Shown: in pieces, positions 8,479-16,197 of the stretch
How positions within the stretch are numbered: position 1 is the stretch's first letter
Layout of the letters: each line of letters opens with the position of its first letter
DNA from: CBDAPE01 sp965198325
Lineage (GTDB): Bacteria; Pseudomonadota; Alphaproteobacteria; UBA828; JAPUJA01
Reading direction: 5' to 3'
DNA length: 64,000 bases
Assembly (NCBI GenBank): GCA_965198325.1
Contig: CBDAPE010000015.1
Span: forward strand, 1-64,000
Program-made: the position numbers and the translations under genes
Notes under the pieces: generated by a model
What the model was told of the DNA's origin: nothing
Databases searched by the model: none
The model's input: only the letters and a program-made list of their open reading frames with translations

Positions 8479-9913
8479 ATGAAGAACACTACCGAGACTT
8501 CCGTGCTTTCGCTACTGGCCAATGACGCCGGCTATGATCCGATCGAGGACCGGCTGCGGGAGAACATCAGATCCACGATCGAGGCCGTTTTTGAGGAGGA
8601 ACTTGCGCAGTTTCTCGGGCGCTGCCGATACGGTCGAGAGGACGCGCTTCGGCAAGGGTATCGGAACGGGCACCGGAAGCGGCAACTGACGGGGACATTC
8701 GGGACCGAGAGGGTGAGCGTGCCGCGTGCGCGGATCGTTGAGGAAGACGGTCGGGCGTCGGAATGGCGTTCGCGGGCGCTGCCGCGCTACCAGCGGCTGA
8801 CCAGAAAGGCCGAGGCGCTGATCGCTTCGGTGTATCTGTCCGGAACCAACACGCGGCGGGTGAAACGCGCGCTGTTCGGGCTCTTCCGGGGTTCTGTGAG
8901 CAAGGACGTTGTGAGCCGGGCGTGGCGCAAGGTGAAGGTCGATTGGGACGCCTGGTGCAGCCGTGGCCTCGCGGATGAGGATATTGTTCGGCTGATCCTT
9001 GACGGCACTGTGATCAAGACCCGACTGGACCGCAAGGCCACCAACATCTCGGTTCTCGCGGCTATAGGGGTGCGCCAGGATGGCCAGAAGGTCTTGCTTT
9101 CGATCGGGAATATGGGCGGAGAAAGCCAGGCGGCGTGGCGCCAGTTCCTCGACGACCTTGATGCGCGTGGACTGAAACGGCCCGGGTTTGTCATCGTCGA
9201 TGGCGCGCCGGGGCTGGAGGCGGCTCTGTCGGCGCTTTGAGGGGGCGATGACCTTCCCGTTCAACGCTGCACCGTGCACGAAGAACACCGCAACCTTCTG
9301 GGTCATGCTCCCAAACACATGCATGACGAGCTGAGCGAAGATTACCGCGATATGATCTATGCCGACACTGCCTCCGAGGTGGAAACCCGCCGCAAGGCGC
9401 TTGTCCGCAAGTGGCGGCTGAAATGCAGGGCCGCCGCGGACAGCCTCGCGGAAGCGGGCGACAAGCTCTTTACCTTCACGCGCCTGTCCAAGAGCCAATG
9501 GAAATCAGCCCTCGGATCGTCATCCGCCAGGACGGCGAGATCGTCGCGAGCATCCCCGCAGCTTCGGGCGCGGCCGGTTCGTCTACGATCCGTGGCATTA
9601 CGTGCCGGTTCTGACGAAGAAGCCCGGCGCGCTGTCGCAACGGCGCGCCCTTCAAGGGCTGGCAGTTGCCCAACGCGCTCGGTCGCCTGCGGACCCGGCT
9701 GTCTGCCCACGACGAACGACCAACGCCATTGAGCGTCTCAACGAGGAGTTCAAGCGCCGGATCAAAACACAGACCGTGCTGCCGTGTCCCGAAACAGTGC
9801 CGATGCTCCTCTGGGCGCTCCTCGCTTCCGGCCAAATCCAGATGCGCAAAGTCGATGGATGGGAAACCCTCGATCAGCTAATCGCCGACGAAACCCTTGA
9901 CCGCGCAGCCTGA
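8479..9913 (+). pseudogene. IS256-family (mutator-type) transposase, degraded
   Basis: ATG at 8479 with GGAG upstream. The N-terminal 253 residues are typical: RQGYRNGHRKRQLTGTFG and the first catalytic Asp in LILDGT, then VIVDGAPGLEAAL. TGA at 9238-9240 interrupts the same frame, which resumes as DDLPVQRCTVHEEHRNLL. After SQWKS at about 9508 a foreign istA fragment intervenes, and the family motif RTTNAIERLNEEFKRR reappears in another frame, running to the stop at 9913. Non-functional. Confidence 0.9.
9509..9713 (+). pseudogene. Fragment of a different IS21-type istA gene inside the IS256 transposase
   Basis: The roughly 200-bp insert reads IVIRQDGEIVA, then (after a one-base slip) EHPRSFGRGRFVYDPWHY, VPVLTKKPGAL, and after an extra T GAPFKGWQLPNALGRL. 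This is the C-terminal region of an IS21 transposase of another subgroup. The resident IstA has the homologous but clearly different RHRRSYDSEDLIFDPLHY stretch, so the fragment did not come from the surrounding element. Boundaries are set by where the IS256 reading stops and resumes and are accurate to a few bases. Confidence 0.85.
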
Positions 9914-9980
9914 CCGCCGCAAAACTCAACCCGCTCGGAGAGGCGCCAAAACCAATTTCCACCACTTTCGAGACACAGCC

Positions 9981-9988
9981 CCGCCTGG
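9981..9988. repeat. Target-site duplication of the IS256 element, right copy
   Basis: CCGCCTGG, partner of 8371-8378. Confidence 0.95.
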
Positions 9989-10926
9989 CGCCGGCGGCAC
10001 TGTCCCGCGAGAGCATCGTTCAGCGCCTCGAAGCTCTCGGCCCGCGGGACGGGGACCCGGAAGGTCCGCCGGATGAAGCCGACCAGTCCCTCGACCTTGC
10101 CTTTGTCGTTGCCCTTGCCCGGCCGGCCGAACCTGTCCTCGAACAGATAGGGGGATTGAAGGTCCGTGAAGACGCGCGTTCGCTGCCGCTTGCCATCGCC
10201 CAGTATCCGGGCGACTGCCAGCTTGGTGTTGTCGTACAGGATGGATCGGGGGACGCCGCCGAAGAACGCAACCGCCGCGTTGTGGCCAGCGCAGAACGCC
10301 TCGGTCGTCTCCGCCGGGTAGGCCTTCACGAAGCAGGCATCACTGTGGGGAAGATCGAAGGCAAGGAAGTGGACCTTGCACGCCACGCCGCCGATCACCG
10401 CCATCGCCTCGCCGAAGTCCGCCTGGGCGGGGCCGGGGGAATGGACGAGCGGCACGAACATCTCGCGCGACCGAAGCCGCCGCTCACGGACATAGTCCTT
10501 CACGATGGTGTAGCCGCCCGTAAAGCCGTACTCGTCCCGGAGACGGTCGAAGATCCGCTTCGCCGTGGGCCGTTGCTTGTGGTGGCTGGTCCGATCGTCT
10601 TCCAGAATCCGATCGATGATCCCCGTGAACGGACCCCGCTTCGGCCGCCGTGGCGGCTTGCCGCGGCGAAACCCCGGCGGCACCGAGAACGACAGCATCT
10701 TGCGGACCGTCTTGCGGTCCAGCCCGAACACCCGCGAGGCCTCGCGGGTGCTCATTCCCTCGACACGACACGCCCGCCGAACCCGCGCGTACAAATCCAC
10801 CCGATACATCCCCCCGCCTTCCAGTCAGAGCAGCCCTGACAGAAGGCTATAGACGGTCCCATTTTGGTCCGCCACAGCCGGATCAACCGGCCGCTTCAGG
10901 GGGGGATTATTGCGCCGCCGTTCTCA

Positions 10927-12259
10927 GCGGCGGCGGCAAGCCTGCGCGCCGAGCTTGCCGGTCTCAATCGCCGGCTGGACGAGTTGGACACCCGGCTCGC
11001 CGGCGATTTTCCCGATTACGCGGAGCTCGCAACCCCCCGGCCGCTTGCGCTGGCCGAGACCCAGGCGCTGCTTGGGCCCGAAGAAGCCCTGCTCGGCCTA
11101 CCTTGTTGATGACTATGAGACACTTCTCTGGGTCGTGCGGCGGACGAGCATCGGAACCTACGGACTCGAGATCGGCCGGGAGCAGCTCAACCTCAAGGTT
11201 GAGCTGCTTCGCGCCCGCCTTGATCCGACCGGCCGGGAGACCATCCCGGAGTTCGACGTGGCACTTGCCCACGAACTCTACGAGACGCTCTTCGCGCCCG
11301 CCGAGGCGGCGCTCGAAGGCGTGCGTCACATCTTCATCGTCCCCGACGCCGGCCTCGGGAGCCTGCCGCTCGGCGTGCTCGCGACCGAGGCACCGGAGCG
11401 CGCCATCGCCGACTATTCGGACTACCGGCAGGTACCGTGACTGGTGAAGCGCTACGCGCTCACCGTGCTGCCGTCGGTCTCCTCGCTCAAGGCGCTCCGC
11501 CGGTTCGCGGGAACGGCGGACGCGGCGAAACCGTTCATCGGCTTCGGCGATCCGGTGCTCGAGGGCTCACCCGGGTCCGGACGGGGTCTCGAGCTTGCTG
11601 CGCTCTTCAGCCGCGGGGCCGTCGCGGACGTCGAAGCGGTGCGCGACCTGCCGGCGCTGCCCGAAACGGCAGGCGAGCTTGCCGCGATCGCGGCGACCCT
11701 CGGGGCGAGTGGCGCAAATCTCTACCTGGGCGAGCGGGCGGCCGAGAGCAACGTGCGCGCGCTCGACCTGTCGGACTACCGCGTTCTCGCCTTCGCGACC
11801 CATGGCCTGGTGGCAGGCAATCTGATCGGTGTGGCCGAACCGGCGCTGGTCCTGACCCCGCCGGAGGCGAGCACGGAGGACGACGACGGCCTCCTGACCG
11901 CGAGCGAGGTCGCCCTGCTCGAGCTCGACGCCGACTGGGTGATCCTGTCGGCCTGCAACACCGCGGCCGCCGACGGGACACCGGGCGCAGAGGGGCTGTC
12001 GGGCTTGGCCAAGGCATTCTTCTACGCCGGCAGCCGGGCGCTTCTGGTCTCCCACTGGCCGGTGTTCTCCGACCCGGCGGTAAAGCTGACGACGCGCATG
12101 TTCGAGGAAACCGCCAACAATCCAGGCGGCGGCGGCGAAGCGCTGCGCCGCTCCATGCTCGCGCTGATGGAAGATGGGGAAAGCCCTCATTACGCTCACC
12201 CCATGTTCTGGGCCCCCTTCATCGTCGTCGGCGAGGGTGGCGTTCCCGAAGGACCGTGA
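10927..12259 (+). pseudogene. CHAT-domain (caspase-like) protein, truncated and broken
   Basis: The C-terminal CHAT domain is clear: IFIVPDAGLGSLPLGVL, YRVLAFATHGLV (catalytic His) and VILSACNTA (catalytic Cys), GLAKAFFYAGSRALLVSHWPV and the C-terminal PMFWAPFIVVG. The N-terminal part, normally with TPR repeats, is lost at the edge of IS21 copy 2. Two further lesions occur: a one-base shift near 11098 (LLG to YLVDDYE) and TGA at 11438-11440, where the family has Trp (QVP-stop-LVKRYALTVLPS). A coiled stretch (AELAGLNRRLDELDTRLAG) remains at the left edge. Non-functional. Confidence 0.88.
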
Positions 12260-12399
12260 GCGGGTAGCTTGCGTGAATGTCGGCGGCACGCCGACCAACA
12301 CGCAGGACCCAAGCGTGGGAGCAGGCCATGACTGCTTCGGGTCAGAAGCGGCGCGACCCGGCGGTGAGAAAGGTTTGAGGGGGCGAGGCTTAAATGTCG

Positions 12400-13044
12400 C
12401 TACCAAAGTGGTTTGCTCAGGTCCATTGCGTGCGAAGAGAGCATAACGTTGAAACTCAAGCTAATTCGAACTTCCCTGCTTCTGTTGGCGTCCACCGAAT
12501 GGGGCAGCCAGGAAGGAAACAAAAGTACAGTACCGTTTTTTATCTTCACAACGACCTGATCGGTGTTCTCGGCGGTGAGATCCGTAACGGGAGGCCTGAG
12601 AATTCCCGTCTGCGGCCTTGGATCATGGAAGTTGATCGTGTCGGCGCCTTCCTGGGTCCGTACATAGTAGACGCCGCTGAGGAAATTATTTGGGTGGCTG
12701 TGCATTTTGTGCCCGGCGCCTGTCGCGTTCATGTTGGCCCAACAGGCGGTAATTTCGAAGCTGCCGTAGCCGACCTTTAGAAACTTCAGCACGTCTCCGA
12801 CGGTATCGTTGAGGTAACCGACCAGTTCCTGAAGTTCGTCCAGATCGTGCAAGGCGTGCTCCGATTGCCAGGCCCGGCTGGGCGCGAGTTCGGGCAGGCT
12901 CCGTCTTGCTTGTTCGAGCGTCGCGACGACGATTCCGTCGATTCTTTGGTGGACTTCCGGCTCGAGCTCGGCCTTCCAGACAAATGTGGGAAACATGCGG
13001 AGCACGTCCGCGGCTTCAATGTTGCGGTCATGGTTCTTGGCCAT
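12400..13044 (-). CDS. 2OG-Fe(II) oxygenase family protein (TIGR02466/P4H-like)
   Basis: 214 residues. The double-stranded beta-helix features are visible: HSHPNNFLSGVYYV with the metal-binding His region, the acidic INFHDPRP strand, FPSWLPHSV with the distal His, and REVRISLSFNVM with the 2-oxoglutarate-binding Arg. This pattern fits the putative 2OG-Fe(II) oxygenase family TIGR02466, whose substrate is unknown. Monocistronic, convergent to the CHAT relic and divergent from the MBL-like gene (137-bp gap). Intact. Confidence 0.82.
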   Translation of the reverse strand: MAKNHDRNIEAADVLRMFPTFVWKAELEPEVHQRIDGIVVATLEQARRSLPELAPSRAWQSEHALHDLDELQELVGYLNDTVGDVLKFLKVGYGSFEITACWANMNATGAGHKMHSHPNNFLSGVYYVRTQEGADTINFHDPRPQTGILRPPVTDLTAENTDQVVVKIKNGTVLLFPSWLPHSVDANRSREVRISLSFNVMLSSHAMDLSKPLW

Positions 13045-13181
13045 TCCAGTGACCCGGGCTATCTTCGGGTTCGTACGCCGGACTTGATATTAATCCGATC
13101 GTCGCTCCTAATCAGCGCCTTTCGGCGTCATTTTGAATACGATAGGTCTCGCTAGGTCGAAGAATCGCAAGGGAGAGGGAG

Positions 13182-13784
13182 ATGCGGGAGATCGTTAGGG
13201 ATATCCTCACATGGCCGTGGTTTTCTGAACCCCACGGCTACAACTTCAATGGTCACCTGATTCGCGATTCCGGCGGCAATATCTGTGTCGATCCGGTCGA
13301 GCCGACCGTGAATGGCCTCGGTGCCATCGCCGAGGAAGGGGTTAGCCGGATCATTCTGACAAACCGTAATCACTCGAGAGCGTCGAACCGAATACGAGCA
13401 AGAACGCAGGCGCGGACGGCAATCCATCCCGATGATGCGGACCATGCCCGAAGCCAGGGAACCGAACTCGACGACACGTTGGTTGTCGGAAGCCGGATCG
13501 GGCCGCTGGAGATTATCGACGCCTCTGGAAAATCACCCGGCGAGGTGGCGCTTTTCTGGCCGGACCGCGGGATCTTGATCGTCGGCGACGCAATCATCGG
13601 CAACCCGCCGGGTCGATGCGGGCTTCTGCCGGAACGCGTAATCGACGACCCGACCAGGCTTCGGAGCAATGTAGGCAAATTTCTGGATCTCGACTTCGAC
13701 ATCCTCCTTTTTGGCGACGGCCAGTCTTTGCTTCAGGATGCCAAGGTTAGGCTCAACGATCTGGTCGAGACATTTCCGGATTAA
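13182..13784 (+). CDS. MBL-fold protein with degenerate metal-binding motifs
   Basis: 200 residues with a strong GGGAGAGGGAG ribosome site before the ATG. The order of strands follows metallo-beta-lactamase-fold hydrolases: NICVDPVEP, ILTNRNHS where the HxHxDH motif should be, SPGEVALFW where SPGH is usual, LIVGDAIIG with the bridging Asp kept, and LLFGDGQSLL where the last His is normally found. Three of the ligand sites are therefore replaced. Inference: a non-catalytic or differently acting MBL relative. Full-length and unbroken. Confidence 0.6.
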   Translation: MREIVRDILTWPWFSEPHGYNFNGHLIRDSGGNICVDPVEPTVNGLGAIAEEGVSRIILTNRNHSRASNRIRARTQARTAIHPDDADHARSQGTELDDTLVVGSRIGPLEIIDASGKSPGEVALFWPDRGILIVGDAIIGNPPGRCGLLPERVIDDPTRLRSNVGKFLDLDFDILLFGDGQSLLQDAKVRLNDLVETFPD

Positions 13785-13860
13785 TTGTCTCGGCGCGTTC
13801 TCTGCGTTGCCCCCGACGCTTGACTGGCGGGCGCCGGCACCGGGCGGCGACGAAGCTTGT

Positions 13861-14067
13861 CTACTCCAGCGATATCGTGCCCGCGACAACGTGATCGAGA
13901 CCAAGCTTGTCGATCTGCACTCTTGCACGGGCTTCAATCGTCTCGTTGCCCGTGAGCTGGCCTTTCGCGATGGCGTCCCGCACGGTCCGCTCTATCTCCC
14001 GTTGGGCAGTGATGCCGACCTGCTTCAGGAATTTCCGTAATTCCAAATTGAAACGCTCTTCGTCCAT
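13861..14067 (-). CDS. Small DUF6494-type protein
   Basis: 68 residues (MDEERFNLELRKFLKQVGI start, RVQIDKLGLDHVVAGTI end). It resembles a short conserved alphaproteobacterial protein family (DUF6494-like) in size and in the pattern of an N-terminal helix followed by a small beta part. Function unknown. The ATG at 14067 is divergent from the flavoprotein gene, and the paired TACCGATCGG sites lie just upstream of it. Confidence 0.65.
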   Translation of the reverse strand: MDEERFNLELRKFLKQVGITAQREIERTVRDAIAKGQLTGNETIEARARVQIDKLGLDHVVAGTISLE

Positions 14068-14082
14068 TGCTTCATCCTCCGT

Positions 14083-14111
14083 TACCGATCGGCTGTACCG
14101 ATCGGATCGAT
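14083..14111. promoter_or_regulatory. Operator-like repeat between DUF6494-type gene and flavoprotein gene
   Basis: TACCGATCGG occurs at 14083-14092 and 14096-14105, followed by a third partial unit ATCGATCGG. Each contains the palindrome CCGATCGG. The site lies 16 bp upstream of the minus-strand ATG and about 240 bp before the flavoprotein gene. No cognate regulator is in sight. Confidence 0.45.
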
Positions 14112-14348
14112 CGGCAGCCGCTTGCGCGTCCTTCCAGTCTGCAAGTATGTCATTGTCTGTACGGACACCCCATCATCCTCGATCAGGCAAGCGCCCATCC
14201 GGTTCGAGCCGCCGGGTTTGGACCGGCGCCAGCTTCGCCAAACCGTCAAACCTCAATCCGCCCTTCCCAGAAACCGTGCCAGGAGCAACATAGCAACTGG
14301 TACAAAGATCAGGAGTATGTCGACGCGGACAGGGCGAGGAGATTACGC

Positions 14349-15770
14349 GTGAATGCGAACCATTGTGACGTTTTGATTATTGGCGGCGGACCCGGAGGGA
14401 TTAGCGCGGCGAGCAAAGTCGCACTGCAGGGGAAAAAGGCGATCGTCGTCAACGATGGACCCTTGATGGGTTACGGTATCGAGGGGGCGTTCAAATCGAA
14501 AGCTGGCTACGAGATTGCCCGTGAATATCTGCACGTGAGATACCGTGACGATGTTTTTGGCCAGATTCCCGTGATGGATTTTTCAGTGCTGCAAAGGGGA
14601 ATCGAGCGGTCTGCTGCCAGCTTGACGTCGATGTTGAAAACCCGGTTACAACGTCTCAATGTCAGGGTGGTTCAGGGTAAGGCGACCTTCGTGGATCCTC
14701 ACAGGGTGGTAGTGGGTCATGAGGAATTCTCGGGAGACCATATCATCATTGCCACAGGAACCCGACCGAGAATTCCCCCGAATATGCCGGTGGACGGGGA
14801 AAAAGTGATCACCAGCGATGAGGCTATCAACCTGTCGAATTCCCCGAAAAGCATTCTGATTTTGGGCGCCGGGGTTATCGGCTGTGAATTTGCCAGCATG
14901 TTCAACGCCGTCGGGACCCAGGTTCACCTGGTCGATTCCAGAGCTAATATTTTGTCTAATGAAGACGAAGACATCAGTGACTTCATACAACATGCCTTCG
15001 ACGTAACGGGCATCGATGTCATCCCCTCCAGCCGCTATCAAAGCCATGAGCTGCAGGACGATGGCGTCCAGACGAAGCTATCCACCGGGGATATCAAAAC
15101 CGAGATGACATTGTTGGCCGTGGGACGGATACCTTGCTCGGACAACTTCAATTTGGAGGCCACAGGCGTTGCCCTGGATAGACACAACTATATTCAAATC
15201 GATGCGAATACCCGCACCACTGTGCCTCATATCTACGCCGTCGGTGACGTAGGTACCAGAAATGTCCCGAGCGACTTGTCGCTTGTTCATGTCGCTGAGG
15301 CCGAAGGACGATGCGCCGCCGCTCACATTCTGGGTATGGAGTATCCGCAAGGTCTGGATCACATCCCCTATATTGTTTTTACCGTACCGATGTTGGCTGG
15401 TGCCGGCGTTACCGAAGCATATGTTCGGGAACAATTCGGCGAAGCGCGGGTCGGCAAATACCCGTTTGCGCGAAATCACCGGGCCCATGCCATTCAACCA
15501 CCAATCGGATTCGTGAAACTTATCGTCGGCCCCCCCGGCGACGATCGGATTCTCGGGGTTCGCGTGGTTGGCCCGAACGCGGACACGATTGTCGGTGCCG
15601 CCTCGATCATGATCGAACGGAACTTCCCCTATACCTACATATTGGAATCGATTTTCCCTCACCCGTCCTTGCTGGAGGCCCTCAAGGGCGCGGCACATAT
15701 TATTGCGGGAGACGCCCTTCAATATGAAGAAGGAGAGGAACTGTCGACGGCGCAGGCGCCTGGTGGATAA
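14349..15770 (+). CDS. Pyridine nucleotide-disulfide oxidoreductase family flavoprotein lacking the redox disulfide
   Basis: 473 residues from GTG 14349, chosen for the AGGAG 8 bp upstream; an earlier in-frame start would add about 90 residues of non-conserved sequence. FAD-binding IIGGGPGGISAASK at the N-terminus, NAD-binding ILGAGVIGCEFASMF in the middle, second FAD motif IYAVGDVG, and C-terminal dimer domain with FPHPSLLE, which keeps the His-Glu pair of lipoamide dehydrogenases. The CxxxxC active-site disulfide is absent: its place reads MGYGIEGAFKSKAGYE. This recalls the soluble transhydrogenase branch, but the real acceptor is unknown. Not a functional lipoamide dehydrogenase as it stands. 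Confidence 0.8.
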   Translation: MNANHCDVLIIGGGPGGISAASKVALQGKKAIVVNDGPLMGYGIEGAFKSKAGYEIAREYLHVRYRDDVFGQIPVMDFSVLQRGIERSAASLTSMLKTRLQRLNVRVVQGKATFVDPHRVVVGHEEFSGDHIIIATGTRPRIPPNMPVDGEKVITSDEAINLSNSPKSILILGAGVIGCEFASMFNAVGTQVHLVDSRANILSNEDEDISDFIQHAFDVTGIDVIPSSRYQSHELQDDGVQTKLSTGDIKTEMTLLAVGRIPCSDNFNLEATGVALDRHNYIQIDANTRTTVPHIYAVGDVGTRNVPSDLSLVHVAEAEGRCAAAHILGMEYPQGLDHIPYIVFTVPMLAGAGVTEAYVREQFGEARVGKYPFARNHRAHAIQPPIGFVKLIVGPPGDDRILGVRVVGPNADTIVGAASIMIERNFPYTYILESIFPHPSLLEALKGAAHIIAGDALQYEEGEELSTAQAPGG

Positions 15771-16197
15771 ACTTGGTGCCCCTTTGCCATCAGGTCCAGT
15801 GCCGGCCAATCGCGCCCATTCGGGACAATCATCAACGAGCACACCAGGACGTACTTGGCGATCGACATTGCCAAGCGCCCGCCTGCGCAAGACGGCCTTC
15901 TACGTCCCCCGGCAGGGGTTGCCGGATCGTCCGGGACGAGGGCCGGTTAGCGGGGGAGCGCTCGACGTCCGCTTATAACCATGTGTGGACGTTAAAATGT
16001 TCGTGTTTGTAAGCACGGAATTTTCGCCAGGACCGCGATTGCGTGATGCGTCTTGGTCCTGCCGTCGCCGAGCGATACGCACCCCAACTCAGGCGAGGCG
16101 GGAACCTCGACCGTCCCCCACTGACTTTGAGGGCCCCTCCGGTACTACGCGATTTTCTCGGCGTGTTTGGCCCGCATAGCCTCTGGGCGCGCCCCGC
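15771..16197. other. Intergenic region with dispersed repeat A
   Basis: 427 bp without a convincing gene between two convergent genes. It contains repeat A (15907-15977). A short open stretch around 15850 reads YLAIDIAKR, faintly like the start of an IS110-type transposase, but nothing supports it further. Confidence 0.5.
15907..15977 (+). repeat. Dispersed intergenic repeat, copy A
   Basis: 71 bp, gap-free match to copy B (20088-20158) at 57 of 71 positions by my own count, beginning CCCCGGCAGGGG and ending near GACGTCCGCTTATA. A shorter, gapped relative lies at 27371-27430. All three sit just downstream of plus-strand genes. Confidence 0.6.

Larger units (their letters stand above)
8379..9980 (+). 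mobile_element. IS256-family insertion sequence nested in IS21 copy 2
   Basis: 1602 bp with perfect 27-bp terminal inverted repeats (8379-8405 and 9954-9980, tip GGCTGTGTCTCGAAAGTGG) and an 8-bp target duplication, which establishes true transposition. The single transposase gene is badly damaged: an in-frame TGA and an inserted piece of a foreign istA gene. The element is longer than a simple IS256 relative because of that insert of roughly 200 bp. Either it decayed after landing, or it was moved in trans. Confidence 0.93.
7700..10809 (-). pseudogene. istA: IS21 transposase IstA, copy 2, split by IS256 insertion
   Basis: The 5-prime part (10809 down to about 9981) encodes the HTH and the complete DDE core; the 3-prime part (8378 down to 7700) encodes the C-terminal domain. 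The break falls at residues QCRRRQAARLRG, precisely where the 8-bp target duplication CCGCCTGG lies. Outside the insertion the reading frame equals copies 1 and 3 apart from point differences such as SRRGK to FRRGK. The product is destroyed. Confidence 0.95.
6748..10926 (-). mobile_element. IS21-family insertion sequence, copy 2, interrupted by an IS256-family element
   Basis: Same tips and terminal repeat units as copies 1 and 3. Removing the 1602-bp IS256 element and its 8-bp target duplication leaves exactly 2569 bp, the length of copy 3. istB is whole, istA is split. No target-site duplication surrounds the IS21 copy itself: the left flank ends GTTGTCC and the right begins GCGGCGG. The right boundary cuts into a CHAT-domain gene. 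Confidence 0.95.

Noticed and set aside
15830..15900. Possible IS110 transposase start (YLAIDIAKR)
   Set aside because: Only a few residues match, no ends or downstream frame exist.
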